A stretch of 64,000 bases of DNA from assembly GCA_019635735.1 (NCBI GenBank), contig JAHBYX010000013.1, positions 1 to 64,000 of the forward strand, read 5' to 3'. Both the position numbers and the translations under genes were made by a program. The notes below the pieces were generated by a model. That model was not told the DNA's origin. It ran no database searches and saw only the letters and a program-made list of their open reading frames with translations. This DNA comes from Mesorhizobium sp. Lineage in GTDB: Bacteria; Pseudomonadota; Alphaproteobacteria; Rhizobiales; Rhizobiaceae. Shown here in pieces: positions 42,263 through 51,994 of the stretch (positions are counted from its first letter, which is position 1; each line of letters begins with the position of its first letter).

Positions 42263-43249
42263 CTACCCCTTCACCGCGGGCTTCAGCCCCCACGGGCGCC
42301 AGAGCAGGATGGCCATCATCAGGAGCATGTTGGAGGCGAGCGACAGTTTGGGCGCGAGGAAGGCGACGTAGTTGGCCATCAGCCCGACGAGGATGGCGCC
42401 GAGCAGCGAGCCCTGGATCGAGCCCAGCCCGCCGATGATGACGACGATGAAGACGAGGATCATCAGTTCGCCGCCGATCGCCGGCGTGATCAGACCCTGG
42501 TAGCCGGCCCACATCGAGCCGCCCATGGCGGCCAGCGCCGAGCCGGCCATGAACACGCCGACGAACAGCCGGTCGATGCGGAAGCCGAGCGCCTCGACCA
42601 TCTCGCGGTTCTCGACGCCGGCGCGGATGAGCAGCCCGAGGCGGGTCCGGTTGAGCACGAGATAGAGCGCGGCATAGACGGCGAGCCCGAGCAGGAAGGC
42701 GAAGACGCGGTAGATCTCGATCGATACGTCGCCGAGGATGATCGAGCCGGTGAGGATCGCCGGGCGCTGCACCTGGATCGGCACGCCGCCCCAGATCGCC
42801 AGGATCAGCTGCTCGGCGACGATCAGCGCGCCCATGGTGATCAGGATCTGGCGCAGATGGTCCTTGTAGACCGGCTTGACGATGACGCGCTCGAAGGCCC
42901 AGCCGGCGACCGCGCCGAAGGCGGTGGCGGCACCGATAGCGGCGAACAGCGCCGCCATGTTGAGCAACGCGCTGTCGGCCGCGAGCCACGCGCCGAGCGC
43001 GGCGAGCACGGTGGCGGCGATGAAGGCGCCGAAGGAGACGAAGGCGGAGTGGCCGAAATTCAGCACGTCCATCAGGCCGAAGATCAGCGACAGGCCGGAC
43101 GCCATCAGGAAGATCATCATGCCCATGGACAGGCCCGCCACCGTCAGCGTCGCCCAGCTGGAGAACTGGCCGATGAAGACGAACGCGATCAGCGCGAGGA
43201 TGACGGGCAAGAGGTAGACGCCGCCGATGCGGTCGAGGTTTATGCCCAT
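42263..43249 (-). CDS. livH: Branched-chain amino acid type ABC permease LivH
   Basis: 328 residues, about eight helices. MGMMIFLMASGLSLIFGLMD, VLNFGHSAFVSFGAFIAA and GLGSIQGSLLGAILVGLMAN are standard LivH features. ATG 43249 (MGINLDRIGG) has GGAGC upstream. Lies between livF and livM, separated from each by repeats. Confidence 0.94.
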   Translation of the reverse strand: MGINLDRIGGVYLLPVILALIAFVFIGQFSSWATLTVAGLSMGMMIFLMASGLSLIFGLMDVLNFGHSAFVSFGAFIAATVLAALGAWLAADSALLNMAALFAAIGAATAFGAVAGWAFERVIVKPVYKDHLRQILITMGALIVAEQLILAIWGGVPIQVQRPAILTGSIILGDVSIEIYRVFAFLLGLAVYAALYLVLNRTRLGLLIRAGVENREMVEALGFRIDRLFVGVFMAGSALAAMGGSMWAGYQGLITPAIGGELMILVFIVVIIGGLGSIQGSLLGAILVGLMANYVAFLAPKLSLASNMLLMMAILLWRPWGLKPAVKG

Positions 43250-43293
43250 GATGGAACGCTCCAGGCGGTGGTCGGGTAGGGCGGAGAACCATT

Positions 43294-43423
43294 GCCCCCT
43301 CCACCACGCTTCGCGTGGTCCCCCTCCCCCGCTTCGCAGGGGAGGATATGCCGGCCGCGCCGCCGCGCCCCGATCCTCCCCTGCGAAGCGGGGGAGGGGG
43401 ACCACGAAGTGGTGGAGGGGGCG
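43294..43423. repeat. Long inverted repeat, family B, copy 2
   Basis: Left arm GCCCCCTCCACCACGCTTCG, inner arms CCCGCTTCGCAGGGGAGGAT and ATCCTCCCCTGCGAAGCGGG, right arm CACGAAGTGGTGGAGGGGGC. Located between livF and livH. Confidence 0.9.
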
Positions 43424-43448
43424 TATCCCGACGCAGCCAGATGGTCCA

Positions 43449-44165
43449 TCAATGCGCCTCCGCGGTCAGGCTGAGCAGGCGGGTCTGGAGGTCGGCGTCG
43501 GCGGCGAGGTCGGCCATTTGGCCCTTGTGCACGATGCGGCCGTCTTCGATGACGCCGACGCCGCGGCCGAGCGCCTTGGCGAAATGGAAGTTCTGCTCGA
43601 CCAGCAGGATCGTGGTTTCCTTCCCGATCTCGCGGAAGGCGTCGATCATGTTGCGGATGATCGAGGGCGCCAGGCCCTTGGTCGGCTCGTCGATCAGGAT
43701 CAGGTCGCGCTTCTCGATGATGGCGCGCGAGATCGCCAGCATCTGCTTCTGTCCGCCCGAGAGCGCATAGGCCTGGTTGGTCCAGAATTTTTCCATCGCC
43801 GGGAAGATCGAGAAGATCCGCGCCAGGCGGTCCTTGTCGAAGGTGCCGGTGGCGGCGGCGAGCCGCATGTTCTCCTCGACGGTCAGCCCGCCGAAGATGC
43901 CCATGTTCTCCGGCACATAAGCGATGCCGAGCCGGGCGATGTCGGGCGTCTTCATGGCGGTGATGTCGTGGTGGCGGAAGACGATCGCGCCCTTCTTCGC
44001 CCGCCACAGGCCCATGACGGTGCGCAGCGTCGTGGTCTTGCCGGCGCCGTTGCGGCCGAGCAGCACGTGCACGCCGCCCTCCGGCACGTCGAAGGAGACG
44101 CCGTGCAGGACGTGATACTGGCCGATGTCCGTGTGGACGTCGTCGAGGCGCAGGATCGCGGTCAT
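43449..44165 (-). CDS. livF: ABC transporter ATP-binding protein LivF
   Basis: 238 residues. Walker A LLGRNGAGKTTTLRTVM, signature YALSGGQKQMLAISRAI, Walker B LILIDEPTKGLAP and H-loop region LLVEQNFHFAKAL. ATG overlaps the livG stop (44162-44165). Confidence 0.95.
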   Translation of the reverse strand: MTAILRLDDVHTDIGQYHVLHGVSFDVPEGGVHVLLGRNGAGKTTTLRTVMGLWRAKKGAIVFRHHDITAMKTPDIARLGIAYVPENMGIFGGLTVEENMRLAAATGTFDKDRLARIFSIFPAMEKFWTNQAYALSGGQKQMLAISRAIIEKRDLILIDEPTKGLAPSIIRNMIDAFREIGKETTILLVEQNFHFAKALGRGVGVIEDGRIVHKGQMADLAADADLQTRLLSLTAEAH

Positions 44166-44926
44166 GCCACCTCCTCCGCGCCCTGGCCGAGATAGATCTC
44201 GCGCACGATCGGCATGGCCATGACTTCGTCGGGCTTGCCGTCGGCGACGAGCTCGCCATTGTGCAGGACGATGATGCGGTCGGCGAGTTTGCGCACCACG
44301 TCCATCTTGTGCTCGACGAGCAGGATGGTCTTCGACGCGTCCTTCTTGATCTCGGCGATCAGGTCGAGGATCGCCGGCGCCTCGGCGGCCGACATCCCTG
44401 CGGTCGGCTCGTCGAACATGAAGATGTCGGGCTTCATCGCGATCATCATCGCCACTTCGAGCTTGCGCTGGTCGCCGTGCGGCAGCGCCGAGGCCGGCAG
44501 GTCGGCGACGGACGAGAGCCGGCTGGTGGCGAGGTGCTCCTCGGTTTCGGCGTTGACCGCCGAAAGCGCGGCGGCGCGGCGGAATACGTCAGGTCCCTTG
44601 CCGACGCGGGCCTGGACGACGAGGCGGACGTTTTCGCGCACGGTGAGCTTTGGAAACAGGTTGGTGAGCTGGAAGGCGCGGCCGATGCCTGATTTGGCGC
44701 GCGCCGACGGCGACAGGCGCGTGATCTCGGTCTCGCCCTTGAAGATGCGCCCCGACGTCGGCGTCAGCTGGCCGGAGACGAGGTTGAACCAGGTCGTCTT
44801 GCCGGCGCCGTTGGGGCCGACGATGACGGTGAGCTCGCCCGGCCGGAACGACGCGGTGACGTCGTTGACCGCGGCGTGCCCGCCGAAGCGGATCGTCAGG
44901 TTCTGGGTCGAGAGGGAGGGGGTCAC
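44162..44926 (-). CDS. livG: ABC transporter ATP-binding protein LivG
   Basis: 254 residues. Walker A VGPNGAGKTTWFNLVSG, Q-loop region GIGRAFQLTNLFPKLTVREN, a signature-like SALPHGDQRKLEVAMMI (degenerate LSGGQ as usual for LivG), Walker B IFMFDEPTAGMS. Drives the same importer as LivF. Confidence 0.95.
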   Translation of the reverse strand: MTPSLSTQNLTIRFGGHAAVNDVTASFRPGELTVIVGPNGAGKTTWFNLVSGQLTPTSGRIFKGETEITRLSPSARAKSGIGRAFQLTNLFPKLTVRENVRLVVQARVGKGPDVFRRAAALSAVNAETEEHLATSRLSSVADLPASALPHGDQRKLEVAMMIAMKPDIFMFDEPTAGMSAAEAPAILDLIAEIKKDASKTILLVEHKMDVVRKLADRIIVLHNGELVADGKPDEVMAMPIVREIYLGQGAEEVA

Positions 44927-44943
44927 GTCTTGCCCTGATGAAA

Positions 44944-45080
44944 CGCCCCCTCCACCACGCTGCGCGTGGTCGTCCTTCGGACCCCCCGCTTCGCAGGGGA
45001 GGATCCGCCGTCGTGCCGTCGTGTCCTGATCCTCCCCCGTTTACAGGGGAGGGGGACCGCCGGAGGCGGTGGAGGGGGCG
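44944..45080. repeat. Long inverted repeat, family B, copy 3
   Basis: CGCCCCCTCCACCACGCTGC to GGAGGCGGTGGAGGGGGCG with inner arms CCCCGCTTCGCAGGGGAGGA and CCTCCCCCGTTTACAGGGG. Lies between the solute-binding protein gene and livG, where abundance of the two products usually differs. Confidence 0.88.
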
Positions 45081-45090
45081 AGGTTTGTCG

Positions 45091-46290
45091 CTACTTCGAA
45101 TTGTCGCGGCCGACCGGGATCTTCATCTCCTCGGGCTTGATCTCGCGCACCAGTTCCGGGATCGCCCAGGCGACGTTGTCGTCGACCTTGATCTTGAAGT
45201 GGTACATCGACTGCAGCGCCTGGTGGTCTTCCGGACGGAAGGTCATCGGGCCCTTCGGCGTGTCGAAGGTCATGCCTTCCATCGTCTTGATCAGCGTCTC
45301 GGTCTCCCAGTCCGACGCAGTCTCCAGCGCCTTGGCGATCGCCATGGCGGCGGCGAAACCGCCGGCGGTGAAGAAGTCGGGCGGCGAGTTGAAGCGCTTC
45401 TGGTGCTCGGCGACGAGCCAGTCGTTCACCGGGTTCTTCGGCGCCTCGTAGTAGTAGTAGATGGCGCCTTCCATGCCGGGCACCTTCTTGTAGCCGGCAA
45501 GCGCGGGCAGGATGTTGCCGCCGGTGGAGAGTTCGATGCCGTAGCGGGCCGGGTCGGCGGTGACGAGCGGCGTCATCGCATCGATGCCGGCGACGTAGAT
45601 GACGATCACCTTGCGGCCCTGCTTGTCCTTGAGCGCGTTGAACAGGCGCTCGATCGGGGCGGTGAAGTCGGTGGTCTGCTGCGGCACGTATTCCTCGTGC
45701 ACGAGGTTGGCGCCAGTGCCCTCGAGCGCTGCCTTGAAGGCCGAGATGCCGTCGCGGCCGAAGGCATAGTCCTGCGCCAGCGTGGCGACGTAGAGGTTGG
45801 CGTCGGGCTTGAGCGCCAGCGCCTGCGCCTGCATGTCCATCGACGAGTTGCGCGAGGTCTTGAAGACGAAGCGGTTGGAATCCTTGCCGGTCAGGCCGTC
45901 GGCGACGGCCGGCTCGACGAGCAGGATCTTCTCGTTCTCGGCCGCGACCGGCAACATGGCCATCGCCACGCCCGACGACGTATCGCCGACGGCGAGCACG
46001 ACGTCCTCGTCGGCATAGGCTTCGGCGAGCAGGGCGCGCGCGATGTCGGGCTTGAACTGGCTGTCCTTCTTCACCAGCTCGATCTTGCGGCCCTTGATCT
46101 CCATCGTGCCCTTGGTCGCGTATTCGAGGCCCATTTCGAAGCCGGTATGGGTCTGCTTCGAATAGGCTTCGAGCGGCGAGCCCGAAAGGCCGTGGATCAG
46201 CGCGATCTTGGCCGGCCCGTCCTGTGCCAGGACAGGCTGCGCGGCCAGCAGCGCCGTGGCCGCAGCCAGCGCCGTCAGGAATTTCTTCAT
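45091..46290 (-). CDS. Periplasmic amino-acid-type substrate-binding protein (LivJ/LivK family)
   Basis: 399 residues. Signal peptide MKKFLTALAAATALLAAQPV to about residue 23. Peripla_BP_6 features: KIALIHGLSGSPLEAYSKQT, VVLAVGDTSSGVAMAMLPVA, LYVATLAQDYAFGRDGISAF. ATG 46290 with GAGGAA upstream. Gives specificity to the downstream LivGFHM importer. The ligand is not certain and may not be a branched-chain amino acid. Confidence 0.93.
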   Translation of the reverse strand: MKKFLTALAAATALLAAQPVLAQDGPAKIALIHGLSGSPLEAYSKQTHTGFEMGLEYATKGTMEIKGRKIELVKKDSQFKPDIARALLAEAYADEDVVLAVGDTSSGVAMAMLPVAAENEKILLVEPAVADGLTGKDSNRFVFKTSRNSSMDMQAQALALKPDANLYVATLAQDYAFGRDGISAFKAALEGTGANLVHEEYVPQQTTDFTAPIERLFNALKDKQGRKVIVIYVAGIDAMTPLVTADPARYGIELSTGGNILPALAGYKKVPGMEGAIYYYYEAPKNPVNDWLVAEHQKRFNSPPDFFTAGGFAAAMAIAKALETASDWETETLIKTMEGMTFDTPKGPMTFRPEDHQALQSMYHFKIKVDDNVAWAIPELVREIKPEEMKIPVGRDNSK

Positions 46291-46557
46291 TGTCGGTTCC
46301 TCCACCAATTCGACCGTTCAGAATTCAGCGGCGCGCGCTTCCCGTCGGCGGAAGCCCGGCTTGTGTCCGTTGTGGAAGAGTGAGACGTGCAGGCGACCGG
46401 GCGTCGGCCCGTCTCGCTGATCGTGCAGTCTGGTCTCCTCCCGCAGCGCGCGACCCCTTGTCCGTGCCGGCTCTTGTCGACCGGCTGGCGGGATGCAACG
46501 CTTTGATTATTATCGGCGGGCACTCACATGGGCAGCAAGATCGTATAAATACGGGCG

Positions 46558-47115
46558 ATGACCTCACGCGACGAGCTTGAACGGATTGCCTTCGACCACT
46601 CGCCGATCGGCATCGTGCTGACCGAGAGCCGGGTGATCCGCGCCTGCAATCCGGCCTTCGCGGAGATGTTCGGCTATTCCCGCGAAGAGCTGCTCGACCA
46701 GTCCTTCGCGATCCTCTACCCCTCGCTGGAGGAGTTCGTCTCCATTCGCGACGTCGGCGTCGAGCCGCTGAAGAAGACCAACCGCTATTCCGACGAACGC
46801 ATCATGGCCCGCAGGGACGGTTCGCTGTTCTGGGTCCGCGTGCGGGGCCATTCGCTGACGCGCGAGGACGACCCGCTGCGCCGCGCGGTATGGAGTTTCG
46901 CCGACCTGTCCGAATTCAGGCCGGTCTCGCCGCTGACCACCCGGGAGCGCCAGATCGTCATGCATCTGGGCGAAGGCCGCACGTCGAAGGAGATCGCCCG
47001 CATGCTGACGATCTCGCCGCGCACGGTGGAAGCCTACCGCGCCCGGCTTATGAAGAAGCACAAGGCCAGCAACGTCGCGGAGCTGCTGTCGCATCTGGGC
47101 GGCATGCCGCACTGA
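46558..47115 (+). CDS. PAS-LuxR transcriptional regulator
   Basis: 185 residues. PAS domain (IAFDHSPIGIVLTESRVIRA, FAEMFGYSREELLDQSFAIL, RRDGSLFWVRVRGHSL) and LuxR helix-turn-helix (LTTRERQIVMHLGEGRTSKE, ISPRTVEAYRARLMKKHKAS). No receiver domain, so it senses directly. Divergent from the ABC transporter operon across about 270 bases and is its most likely regulator. Confidence 0.93.
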   Translation: MTSRDELERIAFDHSPIGIVLTESRVIRACNPAFAEMFGYSREELLDQSFAILYPSLEEFVSIRDVGVEPLKKTNRYSDERIMARRDGSLFWVRVRGHSLTREDDPLRRAVWSFADLSEFRPVSPLTTRERQIVMHLGEGRTSKEIARMLTISPRTVEAYRARLMKKHKASNVAELLSHLGGMPH

Positions 47116-47139
47116 TTGGCATTACCGCGCCGCGACGGA

Positions 47140-47889
47140 TCAGACGTGCTGGCCGCCGTTGATGTGGATCTCGCTGCCGGTGACGTAGGACGCCTGCTGC
47201 GAGCACAGGAAATAGATGATGTCGGCGACCTCGCCGGTGGCGCCCAGGCGGCGCAGCGGGATCGTCTCGACGATCTTGTCGGTGCCGGGCGACAGGATCG
47301 CGGTGTCGATCTCGCCGGGCGCGATGGCGTTGACGCGGATGCCGTGCGGCCCGAAGTCCGCCGCCATCTCGCGCGTCAGCGACCCCAGCGCCGCCTTCGA
47401 CGTGGCATAGGCGGTGCCGGCGAAGGGATGCACCCTGGTGCCGGCGATCGAGGTGACGTTGACGATCGAGCCCTGGGCGGCGGCGAGTTCCTTGAACAGG
47501 CCGCGGGCCAGCATGATCGGGGCGAAGAAATTGACCTGGAATACGTCGCGCCAGACATGCATCGGCGTGTCGAGCGAGTTCATCCGGCCGCCGTCCTTGA
47601 GTTTCGGCGAGATGCCGGCATTGTTGACGAGCGCGTGCAGCTGGCCGCCCTCCGCCTCCAGGCGATGGCGGATCTCGGCGACGGCGATGCCGACGTCCTC
47701 CTGGTCCGACAGGTCGACCTTGATGTGGTCGTCGGGACCTGCCGGCCACGGACAGTCGTCGGAGAAGGCCTGGCGCGAGCAGGTGATGACGCGCCAGCCC
47801 TCTCGGGAGAACCGTTTCACCGTCGCATGGCCGATGCCCCGGCTGGCACCGGTCAGAACCAGGGTCTTTCGCTTCTGCTGCTCGGCCAT
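47140..47889 (-). CDS. SDR family oxidoreductase
   Basis: 249 residues. LVLTGASRGIGHATVKRF, LVNNAGISPK, VNVTSIAG with catalytic Ser, YATSKAALG with Tyr-Lys, and PGEIDTAILSPGTD. Substrate unknown. It ends 24 bases after the convergent LuxR gene. Confidence 0.92.
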   Translation of the reverse strand: MAEQQKRKTLVLTGASRGIGHATVKRFSREGWRVITCSRQAFSDDCPWPAGPDDHIKVDLSDQEDVGIAVAEIRHRLEAEGGQLHALVNNAGISPKLKDGGRMNSLDTPMHVWRDVFQVNFFAPIMLARGLFKELAAAQGSIVNVTSIAGTRVHPFAGTAYATSKAALGSLTREMAADFGPHGIRVNAIAPGEIDTAILSPGTDKIVETIPLRRLGATGEVADIIYFLCSQQASYVTGSEIHINGGQHV

Positions 47890-48140
47890 GCTCGCATCTC
47901 CTTCGCCGCTATCTAGCCGAGCCTGCCCGGCTTAGCGAGGGGTCTGACTTGCCAGCAGGGCATTGCGCGCTCATTCCGCTTGGCTCAGGCCAGTCTAGCA
48001 CGGCACGCGGATCGGGCCTGCACCCTGTGGATGTCATCGGCTGGGCCTAGCTGCGCCGGACCCGGCCATGCCAAGCGGTTTGAGGAGAACGGGATTCGCT
48101 TCGCACGAGAGTTGGCCGAAGCAGACAGGAAGGCCGATCG

Positions 48141-49022
48141 GTGCGCACGTCTCACTTGCTGCTCGCGCTTGTCGTCGTCGCGATATGGGGCGTCAACTTC
48201 GCTGTCATCAAGCTCGGCCTCCGCGAGGTTTCGCCGCTGGCGCTGGGCGTCTGGCGTTTCGCGCTTGCCGTCTTCCCATGGATCTTCTTCGTCAAGAGGC
48301 CGAAGGTGCCGATGCGGCTCGTCGTCTCATACGGGTTGCTGATCTTCGCCCTGCAGTTTGGGTTGCTGTTCACCGGCATGCAGATCGGCATGAGTGCCGG
48401 CCTCGCTTCGCTGATCCTGCAGTTGCAGGTGTTTTTCACCATCGGGCTTTCGGTGCTGATGCTCGGCGAGCGTCCCGCCGTGTGGCAGCTTGCAGGCGCG
48501 TTCCTCGCGTTTGGCGGGGTCGTCGTCGTTGCCCTGCATGTGGGCGGAGACGTCACGATTGTCGGGCTCACGCTGCTTGTCGCCGCGGCGGCCTCCTGGG
48601 GAGCCGGCAACGTCGTCTCGAAGCTGATCTCGCAGCAGGCAGTGGCGGTAGATATGCTTGGCCTTGTCGTCTGGGGGAGCCTGGTCGCGCTTCCGCCCTT
48701 GACCGTCTGCGCACTGCTGCTGGACCGCGAGGCCTTTCTTGCAAGCTTCATGGGCCTCGACTGGGTGTCGCTCGGCTCGATCGCCTATATCGTCTATCTG
48801 TCAACGCTGTTCTGCTTTGCGGTGTGGAGCAGTCTGCTCGCCCGCTATCCGGTCTCGACCGTGGCGCCGTTCACCCTGCTCGTGCCCGTCTTCGGATTTC
48901 TCGGGTCGGCCGCGCTGCTCGGCGAGCCCTTGCAGGGCTGGAAATTCGCCGCGTCCGGACTTGTCGTCGCCGGCCTCGGCCTGAACCTGTTCGGTCCGCG
49001 CCTCTTCGCGTCGCGGCGTTGA
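48141..49022 (+). CDS. EamA-family (DMT) exporter
   Basis: 293 residues from GTG 48141 with AGGAAGG upstream. Ten helices in two EamA repeats (LLLALVVVAIWGVNFAVIKL; LTLLVAAAASWGAGNVVSKL). Close in type to RhaT/EamA O-acetylserine/cysteine exporters; actual substrate not determinable. Confidence 0.92.
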   Translation: MRTSHLLLALVVVAIWGVNFAVIKLGLREVSPLALGVWRFALAVFPWIFFVKRPKVPMRLVVSYGLLIFALQFGLLFTGMQIGMSAGLASLILQLQVFFTIGLSVLMLGERPAVWQLAGAFLAFGGVVVVALHVGGDVTIVGLTLLVAAAASWGAGNVVSKLISQQAVAVDMLGLVVWGSLVALPPLTVCALLLDREAFLASFMGLDWVSLGSIAYIVYLSTLFCFAVWSSLLARYPVSTVAPFTLLVPVFGFLGSAALLGEPLQGWKFAASGLVVAGLGLNLFGPRLFASRR

Positions 49023-49052
49023 CGGGCATCGGCGGACGAATATCTCTCGTCG

Positions 49053-51275
49053 TCAGTTGCCGAGAATGACGTCGAGGATCGACTTCTCGCGCCGGACAGG
49101 CGCGCCGCCGACCTCGCCGGGGGGAACCGGCCGGTTGATCGAGGAGACCTTGTCGCCCCTCGGGGCTGATTCCGGCCGTGGGTTGAAGCCGCCTGCCATT
49201 TCGGGCGCGGCCTTGTCGCCGACATTCGCAGCGGGGCGGACCACCGGCATCGTCGTAGCGCCCGCGACAGGCTCCTCGCCGGAGACCGGCGGCGATGTCG
49301 GCGTGTAGAGGTCGATGCCCGGCAATTGTCTGACCGGCACGCCCTCGTGGGCGGCTTCCATGAAGGTCTTCCAGGCGATGGAGGGGAGCGAGCCGCCGGT
49401 GATGTTCTTGGTCGGCTTGCCGTCGTCGTTGCCGAACCAGACGCCGGTCGTCAGGTTGGACGTGTAGCCGACGAACCAGGCGTCACGCGACTGCTGGCTG
49501 GTGCCGGTCTTGCCGGCGGCGGGCCAGCCGAAGGCGGCCTTGCGGGCGGTGCCGATTGCGAGCGTCTCGGTCATCATCCGGTTCATCATGCCGACGATCT
49601 GCGGTTTGACCACGCGCGGCGCGGCGTCCGCCTGGTACTGGTAGAGCACCTTGCCGTTGATGTCCGTCACGCGGCTGATGAAATGCACCTCCGGCCGGTA
49701 GCCGCCATTGGCGAAGGGCACGAAGGCGGCTGTCAGCTCGAGCGGCGTGACCTCTGAGGTGCCGAGCGCGATCGAGGTATTGGCCTGGAGCTTCGATTCG
49801 ATGCCGAGCCGCTGGGCGACTTCGACGACGCTCGCCGGCCCGACTTCCATGACGAGCTGCGCGGAGACCGAGTTGAGCGATTTGGCCAGCGACTCGGTCA
49901 GCGTCACGCGGCCGAGATACTTGCCCTTGTAGTTGTCGGGGGTCCATTTGCCGATCTTCACCGGCGCGTCGTTGCGGATCGAGTCAGGGGTGCGACCGGC
50001 CTCGAGGGCGGCCAGATAGACGAAGGGCTTGAACGCCGAGCCTGGCTGGCGGCGCGCCTCGGAGGCCCGGTCGAACTGGCTGTTGGCGTAGTCGGCGCCG
50101 CCGACCATGGCGCGCACGGCACCCGAATTGTCGATTGAGACGAGCGCGCCCTGGCTGACCTGCAGCTTCTGGCCGTTCTCCTCGATCAGCTTGCGGATCG
50201 AATCCTCGGCGAGCTTCTGCAGCGTGAGATCAACGGTCGTGTCGACGATCACGTCGGTCTGGATCTCGCCGACGAGGCCCGGCAATTCCTCCATGATCCG
50301 GTCGGCAACGTAGTTCTCCGAACCCGTCCAGTAGGAGGCCGCCCGCGTCGCCGGCGCGCTCATGGCGAAGGCCAGCTCCTTCTGGCCGATCATGCCTTCC
50401 TCGCTCATGGCGGCGAGCACCACCTGCGCGCGCGCTTCGGCTGCCTTCGGATCGCGGGCCGGCGACAGGCGGGACGGCGCCTTGAGCAGGCCGGCGAGAA
50501 GCGCCGCCTCTGACAGCGTCACCTCGCGCGCCGACTTGCCGAAATAGCGCCGGGACGCAGCCTCCACGCCATAGGCGCCGGAGCCGAAATAGACCCGGTT
50601 GAGATACATCTCCAGGATCTGGTCCTTGGTGTATTCGTGCTCCAGCCAGAAGGCGAGCAGCACTTCCTGCACCTTGCGTTCGAGCGTGCGCTCGGGCTTG
50701 AGGAACAGGTTCTTGGCGAGCTGCTGCGTGACCGTCGAGCCGCCCTGCACCAGGCGGCCCTGCATGACGTTGGTCACCATGGCGCGGCCGAGGCCGAGCG
50801 GATCGATGCCGAAATGCGAGCGGAAGCGCCGGTCCTCGATGGCGATCAGCGCCTGCGGGATGTAGGGCGACATTTCCGACAGCGACAGCGCCTCGCCGCC
50901 GGTCATGCCGCGATTGGCGAGCAGCCTGTCGTCGGCCGACATGATCTTCACGTTGGGCGGACGGTCGGGCACCGTCCAAGTGATCGCGCTCGGCATGCGG
51001 GCGCCGTAGAAGGCGACGATGCCGGCGAGGCCGATGCCGCCCCAGAGAGCCAGCACGAGAGACCAATAGACGAGCGAGCCGACCATGCCGAAGCCGCGAC
51101 GGGAGCGGGAGCGTCCGCGTTTTGCAGGCTCCCGTGCGGGTTTAGACGGCTTTTTCGCGCGCTTGGGCGAAGGTACGACGCGATCGTCCTCGCTCAGCGA
51201 CAGTCCGCCGCCGCGCCTGGGCGTCGGGCCGTCGAAGCTCGGTTCGATCCGCGTGTCATGTCCTCGTCTTGCCAT
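49053..51275 (-). CDS. Bifunctional penicillin-binding protein, class A
   Basis: 740 residues. Basic cytoplasmic tail, one membrane helix (LVYWSLVLALWGGIGLAGIV), glycosyltransferase family 51 domain (IAIEDRRFRSHFGIDPLGLG, GGSTVTQQLAKNLFL, EMYLNRVYFGSGAYGVEAAS), then transpeptidase with SxxK (GSAFKPF), SxN (SLNSVS) and KTG (AGKTGTSQQSRDAWFVGYT). The last 90 residues are disordered Pro/Gly-rich. Polymerises and crosslinks peptidoglycan. Intact. Confidence 0.95.
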   Translation of the reverse strand: MARRGHDTRIEPSFDGPTPRRGGGLSLSEDDRVVPSPKRAKKPSKPAREPAKRGRSRSRRGFGMVGSLVYWSLVLALWGGIGLAGIVAFYGARMPSAITWTVPDRPPNVKIMSADDRLLANRGMTGGEALSLSEMSPYIPQALIAIEDRRFRSHFGIDPLGLGRAMVTNVMQGRLVQGGSTVTQQLAKNLFLKPERTLERKVQEVLLAFWLEHEYTKDQILEMYLNRVYFGSGAYGVEAASRRYFGKSAREVTLSEAALLAGLLKAPSRLSPARDPKAAEARAQVVLAAMSEEGMIGQKELAFAMSAPATRAASYWTGSENYVADRIMEELPGLVGEIQTDVIVDTTVDLTLQKLAEDSIRKLIEENGQKLQVSQGALVSIDNSGAVRAMVGGADYANSQFDRASEARRQPGSAFKPFVYLAALEAGRTPDSIRNDAPVKIGKWTPDNYKGKYLGRVTLTESLAKSLNSVSAQLVMEVGPASVVEVAQRLGIESKLQANTSIALGTSEVTPLELTAAFVPFANGGYRPEVHFISRVTDINGKVLYQYQADAAPRVVKPQIVGMMNRMMTETLAIGTARKAAFGWPAAGKTGTSQQSRDAWFVGYTSNLTTGVWFGNDDGKPTKNITGGSLPSIAWKTFMEAAHEGVPVRQLPGIDLYTPTSPPVSGEEPVAGATTMPVVRPAANVGDKAAPEMAGGFNPRPESAPRGDKVSSINRPVPPGEVGGAPVRREKSILDVILGN

Positions 51276-51374
51276 CGGCCGCCGCGCTCACCCTGTCTTT
51301 CGTGGCGTTGCGATGGACACTAAATGCGGCGCTTTAAGGGGGGGTTAAGGGATGAGGTAGCGTCGCGGCGCCGG

Positions 51375-51818
51375 TCAGTGTGCCGTCGGCGGGAAGATCA
51401 CGCCCTTCTTCAGGATGACGTTGCCGTAGAGGCGGGTTTCGCCGGTCTGGACGATCGCATAGGCCGCGCGCGACCTGTCGTAGAACGAAAAACGTTCGAT
51501 CGGCTGGATCGGCGCCGGATGGTCGGCGACCTCGTCGATGGCCTGCTGGAACATCGCCACGACCGGCGGAATGGCCTCCGGATCGTCGACGACGGCCATC
51601 GAGACGGCGCGGTCCTCGACGAAGGAGTCGAGCGGCATGATGCTGAGCACGGCGCGCAGCGTGCGCACCGCGTCGATGCCGTCGAGGCGCACCAGGCGCT
51701 GGGCGCAGGACTCGCCGGGGAAATTGGCGTCGGCGATGACGATCTCGTCGCCATGCCCCATCGCGGCCAGTATCCGCAGCAGATCCGGCGACAGGATCGG
51801 GTCGATGTTGCGAAGCAT
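51375..51818 (-). CDS. fucU: RbsD/FucU family sugar mutarotase
   Basis: 147 residues from ATG 51818 (GGAGGAGAG upstream). ILSPDLLRILAAMGHGDEIV then ADANFPGES carries the catalytic His region; RAAYAIVQTGETRLYGNVIL is the family's C-terminal signature. The FucU branch interconverts fucose anomers. No fucose genes adjacent. Confidence 0.9.
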   Translation of the reverse strand: MLRNIDPILSPDLLRILAAMGHGDEIVIADANFPGESCAQRLVRLDGIDAVRTLRAVLSIMPLDSFVEDRAVSMAVVDDPEAIPPVVAMFQQAIDEVADHPAPIQPIERFSFYDRSRAAYAIVQTGETRLYGNVILKKGVIFPPTAH

Positions 51819-51994
51819 GCGCTCTCTCCTCCTCGCGGGCACGTTCGCCCGTTCCCGCCGCTATCGGTATGGACATCCGGACGCCGCTTCAAGGGCGAAG
51901 CCGCGGACGGACACCCGCATGAGGCGGGCCGGCCATAAATTGGACGCGATCGGCTCTATTGTTGAGGCTGCGGAGGAGGAGAGGAGGTGCGCGA

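Noticed and set aside
47890..48140. Small frames in the 250-base gap before the EamA gene
   Set aside because: No ribosome binding sites or recognisable sequence; nothing seen.
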